DNA of 64,000 nucleotides from Cyanosarcina radialis HA8281-LM2 (GTDB lineage: Bacteria; Cyanobacteriota; Cyanobacteriia; Cyanobacteriales; CCAP-1448), in contig JAHHHA010000002.1 of the NCBI GenBank assembly GCA_019359615.1, positions 248,001-312,000 on the forward strand, written 5' to 3'. Numbering within the stretch: position 1 is the stretch's first letter; the number at the start of each line of letters is the position of its first letter. This document shows, piece after piece, positions 27,829 to 36,889 of the stretch. Both the position numbers and the translations under genes were made by a program. Under the pieces are notes generated by a model that saw only the letters and a list, made by a program, of their open reading frames with translations, ran no database searches and was not told where the DNA came from.

Positions 27829-29238
27829 CTATTCTAGCTCTCGAATTTGTTTCAAGGATTGTTGATAAAGCTCTTGGTCGCCTTGCTGCTGAAACAATCG
27901 AGCAGCTTTCCGAAAATCTGCTAGGGCTTTTTGTTTGTCTTTTCGTTGCTTAAAAACAAAACCTCGGCTGGAGTATGCAATAGCCAAGTTGGGGTCAAGG
28001 CGAATCGCTTGGTTCAAATCGGCGAGAGCTTCTTCGTACTGTTTGAGGAAATAGCGGACACCACCTCGGTTGGAGTAGGCACTAGCATTGTTAGGATCGA
28101 GGCGAATCGCTTGATTAAAATCGGCGAGAGCTTCTTCGTACTGTTTAAGGTTAATGCGGACAAAACCTCGATTGACATAGGCAGGAGCATTGTTGGGGTT
28201 AAGGCGAATCGCTCGCTCGAAAGCTGCGATCGCGCCCCGATAGTCTTTCGACGCATAAAGAGCAACGCCACGGCTTCTGTAGGCATCCCCTTGCTTTCCT
28301 TGTCGCTCGAAGAGTTCTGCGGCTTTCTCAAGGCTCTCAATTGCCTGTTGCGGCTTGTTAGTGTTGAGGAAAGCGCCCCCCCTCTGCTCGTAAGCACCAG
28401 CATGATTGGCATTGAGAGCAATTGCCCGATCGAAATCAGCGATCGCACCTTGAAAGTCATTTCGCTTCAACTTATCCTGACCCTGCTGAAAAAATTCCTC
28501 GGCTTGGGAGTTGTTGGAGGTTGCAGCTACCGAACGCGAACTTGGTGGCGAACTAGCAGGACGGGTAGCTACCTGGGTAGGCGATGGTTTCTTGTAAAAA
28601 TTAATCGGAATTCCAGCAAAGTCTGTGGCTTGAGTTCTAGCATCGGCTACGGCTTTGCCGTTAATTCCCACCAAGCGCCCTCGATCGTCTAACACCGGGC
28701 CGCCACTCATCCCAGGTTTGACGACATTGTTGTAGACCAAACCGTATCCATCTTTAGGCTTGGTCAGCAGCCGAGAAATACTGCCGTTGGCAAAGATATA
28801 TCCCCGTTCGGAATTGAGTCGATCGGGATCTGCCCAACCAGCCACGTAAACATTTGTGCCTTCAGTTAACTTGTCGGCATCGGCTAACTCGGCTACCTTA
28901 TAGGCTTGAGAACTAGTAAATTGCAATACGGCTAAATCTACCCCATCAATCCGTTTGGCTTGACTGGAGTTGACTTGGTAAGACTTGCCATCAGCCGTTT
29001 GAATCGTATAATTTCCCGCTACTTGGACTACGTGCCAGTTGGTGATGACGGTGTAATTATTGCCTTGGCGATCGACTATGACCCCAGTTCCGGTGTTCGC
29101 CCCATCGATCCGCACCGTAATTTGTTTAGCGATATCGTTGACTTCAGCCGAAGATAAAGCCAGGGCAATTTGAGGTTGAATTAGGGTAGCGATCGCCGTT
29201 CCGATTAATACCGCTGGCAGTCTGTAAGATAAATTCAT
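27829..29238 (-). CDS. Secreted trypsin-like serine protease with TPR repeats
   Basis: Residues 1-210 match the protease domain at 24832-26544 almost position for position: signal-type N-terminus, His69 (ITNWHVV), Asp101 (VDLAVLQF) and Ser178 (PGMSGGPV). After a Ser/Pro linker come about five TPR units (for example DFQGAIADFDRAIALNANHAGAY, read in two parts, and EEALADFNQAIRLDPNNASAY). TPRs usually mediate protein contacts. The protease-TPR gene is followed by a COP23-domain gene upstream in transcript terms, an arrangement consistent with an envelope or periplasmic role. The two paralogues differ mainly in the binding domain, suggesting different substrates or locations. Confidence 0.92.
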   Translation of the reverse strand: MNLSYRLPAVLIGTAIATLIQPQIALALSSAEVNDIAKQITVRIDGANTGTGVIVDRQGNNYTVITNWHVVQVAGNYTIQTADGKSYQVNSSQAKRIDGVDLAVLQFTSSQAYKVAELADADKLTEGTNVYVAGWADPDRLNSERGYIFANGSISRLLTKPKDGYGLVYNNVVKPGMSGGPVLDDRGRLVGINGKAVADARTQATDFAGIPINFYKKPSPTQVATRPASSPPSSRSVAATSNNSQAEEFFQQGQDKLKRNDFQGAIADFDRAIALNANHAGAYEQRGGAFLNTNKPQQAIESLEKAAELFERQGKQGDAYRSRGVALYASKDYRGAIAAFERAIRLNPNNAPAYVNRGFVRINLKQYEEALADFNQAIRLDPNNASAYSNRGGVRYFLKQYEEALADLNQAIRLDPNLAIAYSSRGFVFKQRKDKQKALADFRKAARLFQQQGDQELYQQSLKQIRELE

Positions 29239-29284
29239 GTTTCAACGCTGCGATCGCCAAAATTCTAAAGTCTCTTGAATCGCT

Positions 29285-29335
29285 TTCTCTCCTTCTCCCA
29301 AGCTTGGGAGAAGGGGTTGGGGGATGAGGGCAAGC
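29285..29335. repeat. Core of the MITE-like repeat
   Basis: CTTCTCCCAAGC and GCTTGGGAGAAG form a hairpin followed by GGGTTGGGGGATGAGGGC. It lacks the AAATCCG ends of full-length copies and lies between the TPR-protease start and the COP23 stop. Confidence 0.6.
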
Positions 29336-29388
29336 CACGTACAGCATTCCGAGCGCACAAACCACCAATTCACGGGTTCAATCGCTCT

Positions 29389-29946
29389 CTATTGACTGGC
29401 TGTATCGGGCGAATCGCCTTCTTCTACCGCCAATATTTCTAACAGCCGATCGACATCTACATAAGTTTCACTGTCAACGTAAGACAGGGGGTTGCTGCCG
29501 CTGAGATAAACTTCGTTGCGAGAACCCAGATCCCGAAGATTGAGTAACTGGACCAAAACTGGTTCGGGGTCTGTTCCTCGCGTCAGCGTCACTAGCACCT
29601 GATTTCTCCGACAAGCACCACCTTTACGATCGGCAATGCACAACACGGGGTATCCATTTACAGTTCCCGTGCGGACAAACTTCAACGTTCTGTTTTCGTA
29701 GTGCTTCTGAAATCTGGTAGCCACTATTCGACAGCGTTCTGCTGGAGAGCCAAGGCCGTTAGTTACCCAACTAATCATGCGGACGCTTCCCTGACCTGGA
29801 ATCTGCACGTAGGTGATAGGCACGCCATGCTTTTTAGCGCAGAAGAACCTACTGGGTTGAGCGTTAGCCTGCTGGCTGAAAATGGCACTGGTGCCAACGG
29901 TCAACGTCAATCCTGTCAAGACTTGGATAAGTAACCGCAGTTTCAT
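29389..29946 (-). CDS. COP23 domain-containing secreted protein
   Basis: A signal peptide (MKLRLLIQVLTGLTLTVGTS...QANA) precedes a COP23-type domain. Its features are FFCAKKHGVPITYV, MISWVTNGLGSPAERCRIVATRFQ, VNGYPVLCIADRKGGACRRNQVLVTL and LLNLRDLGSRN, with four conserved cysteines. COP23 was described as a circadian-oscillating membrane-associated protein in cyanobacteria; its function is unknown. I start at ATG 29946; the frame opens four codons earlier at a GTG, but GGAA precedes the ATG and the signal peptide is cleaner from there. It lies directly upstream of the TPR protease on the same strand (about 150 bp apart). Confidence 0.85.
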   Translation of the reverse strand: MKLRLLIQVLTGLTLTVGTSAIFSQQANAQPSRFFCAKKHGVPITYVQIPGQGSVRMISWVTNGLGSPAERCRIVATRFQKHYENRTLKFVRTGTVNGYPVLCIADRKGGACRRNQVLVTLTRGTDPEPVLVQLLNLRDLGSRNEVYLSGSNPLSYVDSETYVDVDRLLEILAVEEGDSPDTASQ

Positions 29947-30140
29947 AAGAAGTTCCACTCGCGCGATTAATCGATCGATTAGGCTCGATCTTAATGTTTC
30001 TCGTCAATACCCTGTCAGCTAAAATAGTTCAGATTGCTACCATCGACAATTATTATCTCCTTTTATTTTCTCAGCCACCACGTTTGTAACTAAATTTTTA
30101 CCTATTTTTTCGGTTTAACTTTCAATTTTGGGTAAATCTT

Positions 30141-31547
30141 ATGCTTGGGAAAACGCTGCGCGATCGCTACAGTCTCATCAAAATCATCGGTGGGGGCGGC
30201 TTTGGCGATACTTATCTAGCTAAAGATTTACATCTGCCGCGTCAACCTTTGTGCGTCGTCAAACACCTGAAACCGAAAAATCCCGATCCAGATACGCTAT
30301 CAATTGCTAGACGTTTGTTTGCAACTGAAGCCGATATTTTGTATCGATTAAAACACGATCGCATCCCGCAATTGTTAGCGCACTTTGAAGAAAATGGAGA
30401 ATTTTATTTAGTCCAAGAATACATTGATGGCGACGATTTAAGCAAAACCGAACTCTCTCCAGGAAATAAGTTAACTGAAAAGGAAGCGATCGCCCTCTTG
30501 CAAGATATTCTTGAAGTTTTAGCATTCGTTCACCACCAAAATGTCATCCATCGCGATCTAAAACCTTCAAATTTAATCCGTCGCCGAGCCGATAACAAAG
30601 TAGTTTTAATTGACTTTGGTGCCGTCAAAGAGATTCACACTTTATCAATTACAACTCAGGGACAAACCAGTTTAACAGTGGCAGTCGGGACGCTGGGCTA
30701 TATGCCTTCCGAGCAATCTAGCGGACAGCCGCAATTATGCAGCGACGTGTATGCAGTAGGAGCGATCGGAATTCAAGCTTTGACTGGGATTTCGCCTTTC
30801 CAATTACCCAAAGACCCCAAAACTTTAGAGATTCTCTGGCGCGATCGAGTCCAGGTTAGCAAAAAGCTAGCCGATATTTTAGACAAAATGTGTCGATACC
30901 ACTTCGATCGACGTTATCCTTCGGCAGTTGAAGCATTGCAGGCGATCGCTACTTTAAAACCTCAGCAGAACTATAAATTGATAATTGGTAGTGTAATCGG
31001 GATAGCGATCGTTAGCATCTTAGGAGTGTTTTTCCCAAAAATTCAACAACTTTGCTGTCAACCAACAATAGAATTTGGTGATTATAAAAACTCGACTCAT
31101 GGCATCGAAATTAAGTATCCTAAAAACTGGAACAAGCAAGCAGGTGCATTTCCTTTTACTCCTGATGTGACCATATTTCAGTCACCTTTAGAAAGCGATA
31201 ACGATAAATTTCAAGAACAGCTAATTGTCAATATCGTAGAATTAGATAATCCAGTTCTATTAGATGATTACGCTCAAAAGATAATTGCCGATCTGAAAAC
31301 GAGTTTGAATAATCTTGAAGTTGCCGATCGCTGCGATCGAGAAATTGTTTTAGCTAACGGTAAAACCAATACAGTTTGTTATACTGCGCGAGATGAAGGA
31401 CGTAAATTAAAATATTTATTAGCTCTAACTTTAAATGGCGATCGAGTCTATTATCTTACTTATATAGCCGAACCGGATAAATATGATAAGTTTTTAGGAA
31501 CAGTCAAAGAAATGATGAAATCGTTTCAAATTGTCGATTCTAAATAA
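30141..31547 (+). CDS. Serine/threonine protein kinase with C-terminal PsbP-like domain
   Basis: The kinase domain (1-270) is intact: IGGGGFGDTYLAKD glycine loop, VVKHLK lysine, HRDLKPSN, IDFGAVKE and GTLGYMPSEQ. A single transmembrane helix (LIIGSVIGIAIVSILGVFF, about 285-303) separates it from an extracytoplasmic region. That region (about 325-468) contains GIEIKYPKNW and ends in a VKEMMKSFQIV-like helix, the pattern of PsbP-like/DUF1795 sensor tails. It is divergent from COP23. The outer domain probably senses a ligand and controls the inner kinase. The ligand is unknown. Confidence 0.92.
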   Translation: MLGKTLRDRYSLIKIIGGGGFGDTYLAKDLHLPRQPLCVVKHLKPKNPDPDTLSIARRLFATEADILYRLKHDRIPQLLAHFEENGEFYLVQEYIDGDDLSKTELSPGNKLTEKEAIALLQDILEVLAFVHHQNVIHRDLKPSNLIRRRADNKVVLIDFGAVKEIHTLSITTQGQTSLTVAVGTLGYMPSEQSSGQPQLCSDVYAVGAIGIQALTGISPFQLPKDPKTLEILWRDRVQVSKKLADILDKMCRYHFDRRYPSAVEALQAIATLKPQQNYKLIIGSVIGIAIVSILGVFFPKIQQLCCQPTIEFGDYKNSTHGIEIKYPKNWNKQAGAFPFTPDVTIFQSPLESDNDKFQEQLIVNIVELDNPVLLDDYAQKIIADLKTSLNNLEVADRCDREIVLANGKTNTVCYTARDEGRKLKYLLALTLNGDRVYYLTYIAEPDKYDKFLGTVKEMMKSFQIVDSK

Positions 31548-31593
31548 TAATGTGAGATTTACCGAATCACATGAAAAGAGTTGTTGAAGATAT

Positions 31594-32520
31594 CTACTCT
31601 AAAAGCAGGCGATCGATCCGATCGCCCCACGATCGAGTGCTATCTTCTGAGGGATATCCGATCGCGCTCATAGGTATGACATTAGCAAGTTCGAGCCACT
31701 GCCGGAAATGGTTCTCGATCTGACCTAAGCCAGACAACATCTGAGTCATATAGGTAAATTGCCGCAGGGTATCCAGTTTGTCTTTACCCGTCAGAGGAGT
31801 AACTAGCTTTTCTTTGGTTCGATCCAAAACGAAAATGTGCCGCAACGGTTGGGGGCGATCGCAAAAACCCGACAGCGGCAGAAAATGTAGGTACTTAGGA
31901 TCGAAGGGTGCGGGATAACTGAGTTTTGAAGGAGCAATCTGCAATAGCTCTATGGTTTCTTTTGTCAGTCGGAGAAATCCCAGTCCGGGTTGGACGCAGA
32001 ATCGATCGCCATCGCTCTTCAAAGCGGCAATATTGTCGTCGAGAATCCGAAACCCCCGTTCTAGCATCAATGCCGTCAGGGTAGATTTGCCAGTCCCCGA
32101 ATGGCCGCAAACGATCGCCGCCCCCTTTGGAGTTGCGATCGAGCATCCGTGCAGAGCCAAAATGCCGCGCTGAATCAGCAGTCCGCCCGTAACTCCACCG
32201 AATAAAAGATTGCACAGTCTGAGATTTTCGACTTCTGGTTTGGGGGCAATAGAGATTCGCTCTCCTCCCTGAACCCAAAAATCGGCAATGGTTCGCGTCT
32301 TAAAAAGCAACTGTCCGGGTCGAGCTTCAAAGCGGGCGGTTTGACTGATTGGATGGCTGAGGCGATCTGGTACTGGTTCCAAGGCGATCGCAATATCATA
32401 ATCTGGAGAGTTGTCCGTTACTCCAGGAACGGGCAACCACCCCATCCGCGAGCGAAATCGCAACCCAAAAGCCTGATGAATGTAATAGTCTGGGGATTCT
32501 AAGGGCATAACTGATACCAA
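31594..32520 (-). CDS. HprK-like serine kinase (PEP carboxykinase-type P-loop)
   Basis: This 308-residue protein has Walker A GHSGTGKST at residues 139-147, preceded by LALHGCSIATPKGAAIVCGHSG, then a RILDDN acidic motif. This is the HPr-kinase/PckA-like fold. No PTS phosphocarrier HPr is expected in most cyanobacteria, so the substrate is not HPr. In several lasso-peptide gene clusters an HprK homologue phosphorylates the peptide's C-terminal Ser. The next gene upstream on the same strand is an asparagine-synthetase-like protein of the type used as lasso cyclase. No precursor, RRE/PqqD-like protein or transglutaminase-type protease is visible. An alternative is a stand-alone small-molecule kinase. 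Confidence 0.8.
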   Translation of the reverse strand: MVSVMPLESPDYYIHQAFGLRFRSRMGWLPVPGVTDNSPDYDIAIALEPVPDRLSHPISQTARFEARPGQLLFKTRTIADFWVQGGERISIAPKPEVENLRLCNLLFGGVTGGLLIQRGILALHGCSIATPKGAAIVCGHSGTGKSTLTALMLERGFRILDDNIAALKSDGDRFCVQPGLGFLRLTKETIELLQIAPSKLSYPAPFDPKYLHFLPLSGFCDRPQPLRHIFVLDRTKEKLVTPLTGKDKLDTLRQFTYMTQMLSGLGQIENHFRQWLELANVIPMSAIGYPSEDSTRSWGDRIDRLLLE

Positions 32521-32640
32521 ATCCGCTTAGCAACACTTGGTTAGCCCTCACCCCGCCCTAACGGGCACCCCTCTCCCAAGCTTGGGAGAGGGGAAGGGGG
32601 TGAGGGCTGGATTTCTGGTTTTAAACACCGAATTCGATAT
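32513..32640. repeat. MITE-like dispersed repeat between hprK-like and asparagine-synthetase-like genes
   Basis: The ends are GATACCAAATCCGCTTAGCA and CACCGAATTCGATATG, with the internal hairpin CCCCTCTCCCAAGC/GCTTGGGAGAGGGG and the GGGGGTGAGGGCTGG tail. It fills the gap between the two genes and overlaps the first bases of the kinase gene, leaving no room for a precursor peptide there. Confidence 0.75.
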
Positions 32641-32646
32641 GAAAGG

Positions 32647-34557
32647 CTAGAAGCGGGTCAGAAACAAACCAACCCCCAAGCCTCTTAACAGGATAGAACC
32701 GACCTGTCGAGTTTTTGTGGGCGTGACACCACTTTCTAGGGCGGCTAACACGGAACGCATTTTAGGAAGATCTAGCCATGCTTTGGCGAGGGAATGGGCT
32801 TCCAGGCGATCGAGTGCTGCCGATATCGCTTTCCGTTCTGCCCAAACTCGATCGCCTACGTCGGCAGCTTGAAGCCCTTTGCGCTGGCCGTACATTACAG
32901 CATCGGGCAAAACCCCAGCCATCCCTTGACGAATCAATCCGCGCTGAATGCCATTAGCCCAAAATACCCGATCGGGGACGCGCCAGCAAAACTCGATTAA
33001 TCGGCGATCGCGGGTGGGATCGCGCACGTCTAGTTGATGTGCCGCCCCATTTTCCATCCAAAGCTCTCCTACAGCGCCCAGTCTGCCCGATCGGAAACGC
33101 GCTAAATGAAGATGTTGCGAATTATAGCTTTCTCCAAAAAAAGGGTCGTGTCCGGCAGCCCGCATTTGCCCAGCCAGATCGATCTGCGCTGCCCACTGCG
33201 GGTTAATGGCTGAGTAATCCTCCCAAGCGACTCGACCTATTGTTTTCAGGCGTTGGAATGCGTTTAACGAGGGTTGCAGCATGGGTTTGAGGATCTGGCG
33301 TTTTAGAGTTACCCAAGCGCCGACCTTGCTGTTATGGAAGGCGGCAAACAAAGTTCTCCAATCTCCCCGAACAATCGCAGGACAAAGATTGCCAACTCCC
33401 GACCAGGAGACGGTGGCATTTCCCCCCTGTCCGGTCAGCATGACTCGAACTCCTCGCTCCCTGGCTAGGCTCAAAATCTCTAATATCCAATAGTAATTTG
33501 CCGCTGCGTGTCCCGGTCGATCGTGAATTTTCAATAAAGCTTCAATGGAACTAATGACGCTGCTGCCCTCAGATGAAACCGGGATGAAATCGATGTTACC
33601 GATCCGATCGGCAGTCGATCGCGCCAAGTTTGTTTCGTCTCCCAACCGCCGAGGTGGTGCGCCGTCGGGTGGAAAATGTGGCACTGAGATATATGCCTGG
33701 AGGCGATCGTGCAGGCGGGGTGCAGCTAAAGCCGCTACCGATCCAGAATCCAAACCCGAACTAAACATCAGACCGATCGATCCCTTGGCATTACGGAGGC
33801 GATCGCTAACTGCTGCGGCATACAAATCTCTAAAAGCTACATAATAATCTCGATCGTCTTTCCAGTCGAATTCTGGCAAAAGTTCCGGTTGCCACCAGGT
33901 ATAAGGCGGCTCGATCTCTGAGCGATCGCATCGCATTGCCTGACCGACAGGCAACCGCCAGATATCGGCGTAGACGGTGGCGCTTTCTTGGGTCGCATCC
34001 ATTAATACAGTCAGTTGTCCAGCAATGCGATCGGCATTGGGTCGTTTGGGGACGGCCGGATGGGCTAACAGCGCCTTCAAACAGTTAGAAAAAACCAATT
34101 GCTGGGAATCGTACCAGTAGTAGAGTCCGCTATTGCCAGCCGCATCCCGCCCCAACCAGAGGGATTGGCGATGCCGATCCCAGATAGCACACGCCCAGTC
34201 GCCGTAAAGATATGCCACGCAGCCCTGGCCCCAGCGCCGCCACGCCCGCAAGAGCAACTGACTGTCGGGCAATCGAGTTAAATCCGCGCGATCGATTTCC
34301 AGCAACCGGCCGAGGTTTTCGCGCTCGTCGAGCCGAATGCGTCCGACCAAAGCCAGATCCCCTTCTACTGACGGTTGCACGTCGAAGGCATCTTCCGGCG
34401 TAATTCGCAGCAAGTAGCTTCCCAGAGCGATCGGCCCCTCTTGCCAATAGCCTTTGGCATCCGGCCCCCAAGGACCGATCGCCCGCGCCATCGCTTCTAA
34501 GTTTTCAGTTTCCGTGCCGCTAGACGCTAAGGAAAACTCACCGTAAAATCCGCTCAT
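32647..34557 (-). CDS. Asparagine synthetase-like protein (lasso-peptide-cyclase-like)
   Basis: The N-terminal half resembles a class II glutamine amidotransferase domain, but the start reads MSGFYGEF where asparagine synthetase has MCGI. The nucleophile Cys2 is replaced by Ser, so ammonia production from Gln is doubtful. The C-terminal half has the PP-loop SSGLDSGS (residues ~266-273) of ATP-pyrophosphatases and the GQGGNATVSWSG and DPTRDRRLIEFCW segments. Loss of Cys2 is typical of the McjC/LasC family, which adenylates a carboxylate to close the lasso macrolactam. I start at ATG 34557; the frame opens at TTG 34581. The HprK-like neighbour supports a RiPP role. No precursor was found. Confidence 0.85.
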   Translation of the reverse strand: MSGFYGEFSLASSGTETENLEAMARAIGPWGPDAKGYWQEGPIALGSYLLRITPEDAFDVQPSVEGDLALVGRIRLDERENLGRLLEIDRADLTRLPDSQLLLRAWRRWGQGCVAYLYGDWACAIWDRHRQSLWLGRDAAGNSGLYYWYDSQQLVFSNCLKALLAHPAVPKRPNADRIAGQLTVLMDATQESATVYADIWRLPVGQAMRCDRSEIEPPYTWWQPELLPEFDWKDDRDYYVAFRDLYAAAVSDRLRNAKGSIGLMFSSGLDSGSVAALAAPRLHDRLQAYISVPHFPPDGAPPRRLGDETNLARSTADRIGNIDFIPVSSEGSSVISSIEALLKIHDRPGHAAANYYWILEILSLARERGVRVMLTGQGGNATVSWSGVGNLCPAIVRGDWRTLFAAFHNSKVGAWVTLKRQILKPMLQPSLNAFQRLKTIGRVAWEDYSAINPQWAAQIDLAGQMRAAGHDPFFGESYNSQHLHLARFRSGRLGAVGELWMENGAAHQLDVRDPTRDRRLIEFCWRVPDRVFWANGIQRGLIRQGMAGVLPDAVMYGQRKGLQAADVGDRVWAERKAISAALDRLEAHSLAKAWLDLPKMRSVLAALESGVTPTKTRQVGSILLRGLGVGLFLTRF

Positions 34558-34785
34558 AGTTCGCTCGAAAGAACTCATCAACTACCCTACCAGAACGCTA
34601 CGCCTACATCTGCGTTCATCTGTGGTTTTTATCAACTTGGCAATTCGGTCAGAGTCTAATACAGATCTTGCTGTCACCCCTGGAAAAACGAGAACTGATG
34701 TCAGGTCGATCGAATTGAGAACGCAGCGACGCGACCGATCGCCATTAAACTATGTTGTGGGTGAATAGTTAGTAGAGATTGACTT

Positions 34786-36375
34786 ATGGATGCCGCTGCA
34801 CTCTGGCAACGTTACCAAGACTGGCTTTATTACCATCCGGGGTTAGGATTTTACCTCGATGTCAGCCGGATGCGGTTTGACGATGCTTTTGTCGAGAAAA
34901 TGCAACCCCATTTCGATCGGGCTTTCCAAGAGATGAAAGCCTTAGAGGGAGGAGCGATCGCCAATCCTGACGAACAACGCATGGTCGGTCACTACTGGCT
35001 GCGAGATCCCGAATTAGCTCCTAACGCCGAGATCGAGCAAGAAATTGTCGAAACCATCGATCGCATTGAAGTTTTCGCTAGCAAAGTCCACAGCGGGGAA
35101 ATCAAGCCCCCCACCGCCCCCAAGTTTACTGACGTAATTTCGATCGGGATCGGTGGTTCTGCGCTCGGCCCTCAATTCGTGGCTGAAGCTTTAGCGCCAG
35201 ACTTTCCCCCCCTAGCCATTCACTTTATCGACAACTCCGACCCCGATGGGATCGATCGCATCGTCTCGAAGTTGAAAGATCGCCTTTCTAGTACCTTAGT
35301 GCTAGTCATCTCCAAATCCGGTGGCACTCCCGAACCTCGCAATGGGGCGATCGAAGTCAGAAAAGCCTTTAGCGATCGAAATTTAGACTTTGCTGCCCAC
35401 GCAGTTGCCATTACTGGAACTAACAGCCATTTAGACCAGCAAGCCAAATCTGAAGGCTGGCTAGCCACCTTCCCCATGGCTGACTGGGTGGGGGGAAGAA
35501 CCTCAGAAATGTCAGCAGTCGGGCTGCTCCCAGCCGCCTTGCAAGGAATCGACATTCGCCAAATGCTAGCTGGTGCCAAAGAAATGGATGTCGCTACCCG
35601 CACCGAAGGAATTAAAACCAATCCTGCGGCATTGCTGGCACTATCTTGGTACTTTGCTGGCAACGGCAAGGGTGAAAAAGACATGGTAGTGCTGCCCTAC
35701 AAAGATCGGTTGCTGCTGTTCAGCCGCTACTTGCAACAGCTAGTGATGGAATCTTTGGGGAAAGAAAAAGACTTGGATGGGAATACCGTCTATCAAGGAA
35801 TTGCCGTTTATGGGAATAAAGGCTCGACCGACCAACACGCTTACGTTCAGCAATTGCGAGAAGGCGTGCCGAATTTCTTCCTCACCTTTATTGAAGTGCT
35901 AAGCGACCGCCAAGGCACTTCAGTCGAAATCGATCCGGGAATTACCTCTGGAGATTATTTATCGGGCTTTTTGCAAGGAACTCGTCAGGCTCTGTATGAA
36001 AATCACCGAGACTCGATAACTGTCACCATTCCCCAAGTCGATCCTCGGATGGTGGGGGCGTTAATCGCTCTTTACGAGCGGGCTGTCGGGTTTTATGCTT
36101 CCTTAGTTCGGATCAACGCTTATCATCAGCCAGGGGTTGAAGCTGGGAAAAAGGCAGCGGCGGCAATTTTAGATTTACAAACGCGAGTGATGCAAGTTCT
36201 ACAGCAGGAAAAAGCACCGCTCTCTTTAGCCGAATTAGCTGAGAAGGCTGGCGCAACTGAGAAAATTGCAGCGATTTATCAACTGCTGCGCCATCTTGAT
36301 GCCAACCATCGAGGTGTGGTACTAGAAGGCGATCGAGGTCAACCTGGCAGTTTAAAGGTTAGTTTTAATGGTTGA
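34786..36375 (+). CDS. pgi: Glucose-6-phosphate isomerase
   Basis: This enzyme interconverts glucose-6-phosphate and fructose-6-phosphate in glycolysis and gluconeogenesis. The 529-residue sequence carries [37 protein letters not shown] (catalytic Glu), [12 protein letters not shown] and [12 protein letters not shown] (catalytic His). Length and motifs are complete. The ~230 bp upstream separates it from the divergent asparagine-synthetase-like gene and contains only an ATCTGCGTTCATCTGTGG-type dispersed repeat near 34610. Confidence 0.97.
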   Translation: MDAAALWQRYQDWLYYHPGLGFYLDVSRMRFDDAFVEKMQPHFDRAFQEMKALEGGAIANPDEQRMVGHYWLRDPELAPNAEIEQEIVETIDRIEVFASKVHSGEIKPPTAPKFTDVISIGIGGSALGPQFVAEALAPDFPPLAIHFIDNSDPDGIDRIVSKLKDRLSSTLVLVISKSGGTPEPRNGAIEVRKAFSDRNLDFAAHAVAITGTNSHLDQQAKSEGWLATFPMADWVGGRTSEMSAVGLLPAALQGIDIRQMLAGAKEMDVATRTEGIKTNPAALLALSWYFAGNGKGEKDMVVLPYKDRLLLFSRYLQQLVMESLGKEKDLDGNTVYQGIAVYGNKGSTDQHAYVQQLREGVPNFFLTFIEVLSDRQGTSVEIDPGITSGDYLSGFLQGTRQALYENHRDSITVTIPQVDPRMVGALIALYERAVGFYASLVRINAYHQPGVEAGKKAAAAILDLQTRVMQVLQQEKAPLSLAELAEKAGATEKIAAIYQLLRHLDANHRGVVLEGDRGQPGSLKVSFNG

Positions 36376-36397
36376 GTATAGAAAGCCATGAAGTCTT

Positions 36398-36443
36398 TGC
36401 TGGAGAAAAAAACAAAAGTTTTATCTCCTCTCCTTCTCCAGCA
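36398..36443 (+). terminator. Stem-loop after pgi
   Basis: TGCTGGAGAA and TTCTCCAGCA form a perfect 10-bp stem with a 26-base loop, 20 bp after the pgi stop codon. No T-tract follows, so it may stabilise the 3' end rather than terminate on its own. Confidence 0.5.
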
Positions 36444-36484
36444 GACATAATTGAGATCGATCCGAATGGAGATTGGAGGTTCGT

Positions 36485-36694
36485 ATGAGCGTGAAACCAG
36501 ACTTCGCTATAATAACAACCCAACAACTTCGAGCTTATGTTTTAGAGCATCGAGATGATGAGGAAGCCTTACAAACTTATCTCGATCGACGGCATTCTGA
36601 AAATCCAAATCCACGGGTTTATAAAGCTGAGGATGACGCGAGCGAAGCGATCGCAGAATACCTGAAGAGCAAGAGGCAGCAAGAGGCTTCCTAA
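36485..36694 (+). CDS. DUF6887-type small hypothetical protein
   Basis: This 69-residue protein matches a short cyanobacterial family with the conserved core LRAYVLEHRDDEEALQTYLDRRH. Its function is unknown; it often pairs with a second small gene, which is missing here. ATG 36485 follows a GGAGG ribosome-binding site (the frame opens earlier but would include that site). The last residues and the next ~50 bp are duplicated at 37666-37742, so a larger duplication or recombination has affected this locus. Confidence 0.65.
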   Translation: MSVKPDFAIITTQQLRAYVLEHRDDEEALQTYLDRRHSENPNPRVYKAEDDASEAIAEYLKSKRQQEAS

Positions 36695-36739
36695 ATCTCA
36701 CAAGAGCGAGTTTGATTTCGATCGTCTTTGCAGTTGGAA
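36663..36739 (+). repeat. 77-bp direct repeat, left copy
   Basis: It starts TGAAGAGCAAGAGGCAG and ends TCGTCTTTGCAGTTGGAA. It differs from 37666-37742 at three positions. Together they bracket a 926-bp segment containing the membrane-protein gene. Confidence 0.85.
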
Positions 36740-36889
36740 TATGCTTCGATCGCTACACCGATCGAGCTTGGCTCTCGATCTATTCGTTACCAACTTGCTG
36801 CTGGAGTTGCTGCATTTCCTCAACTGACAACCCGGTTAACGATGCAATCAGAACGAGAGTTTTCGCCATACTGCACTCTCATCAGTATC

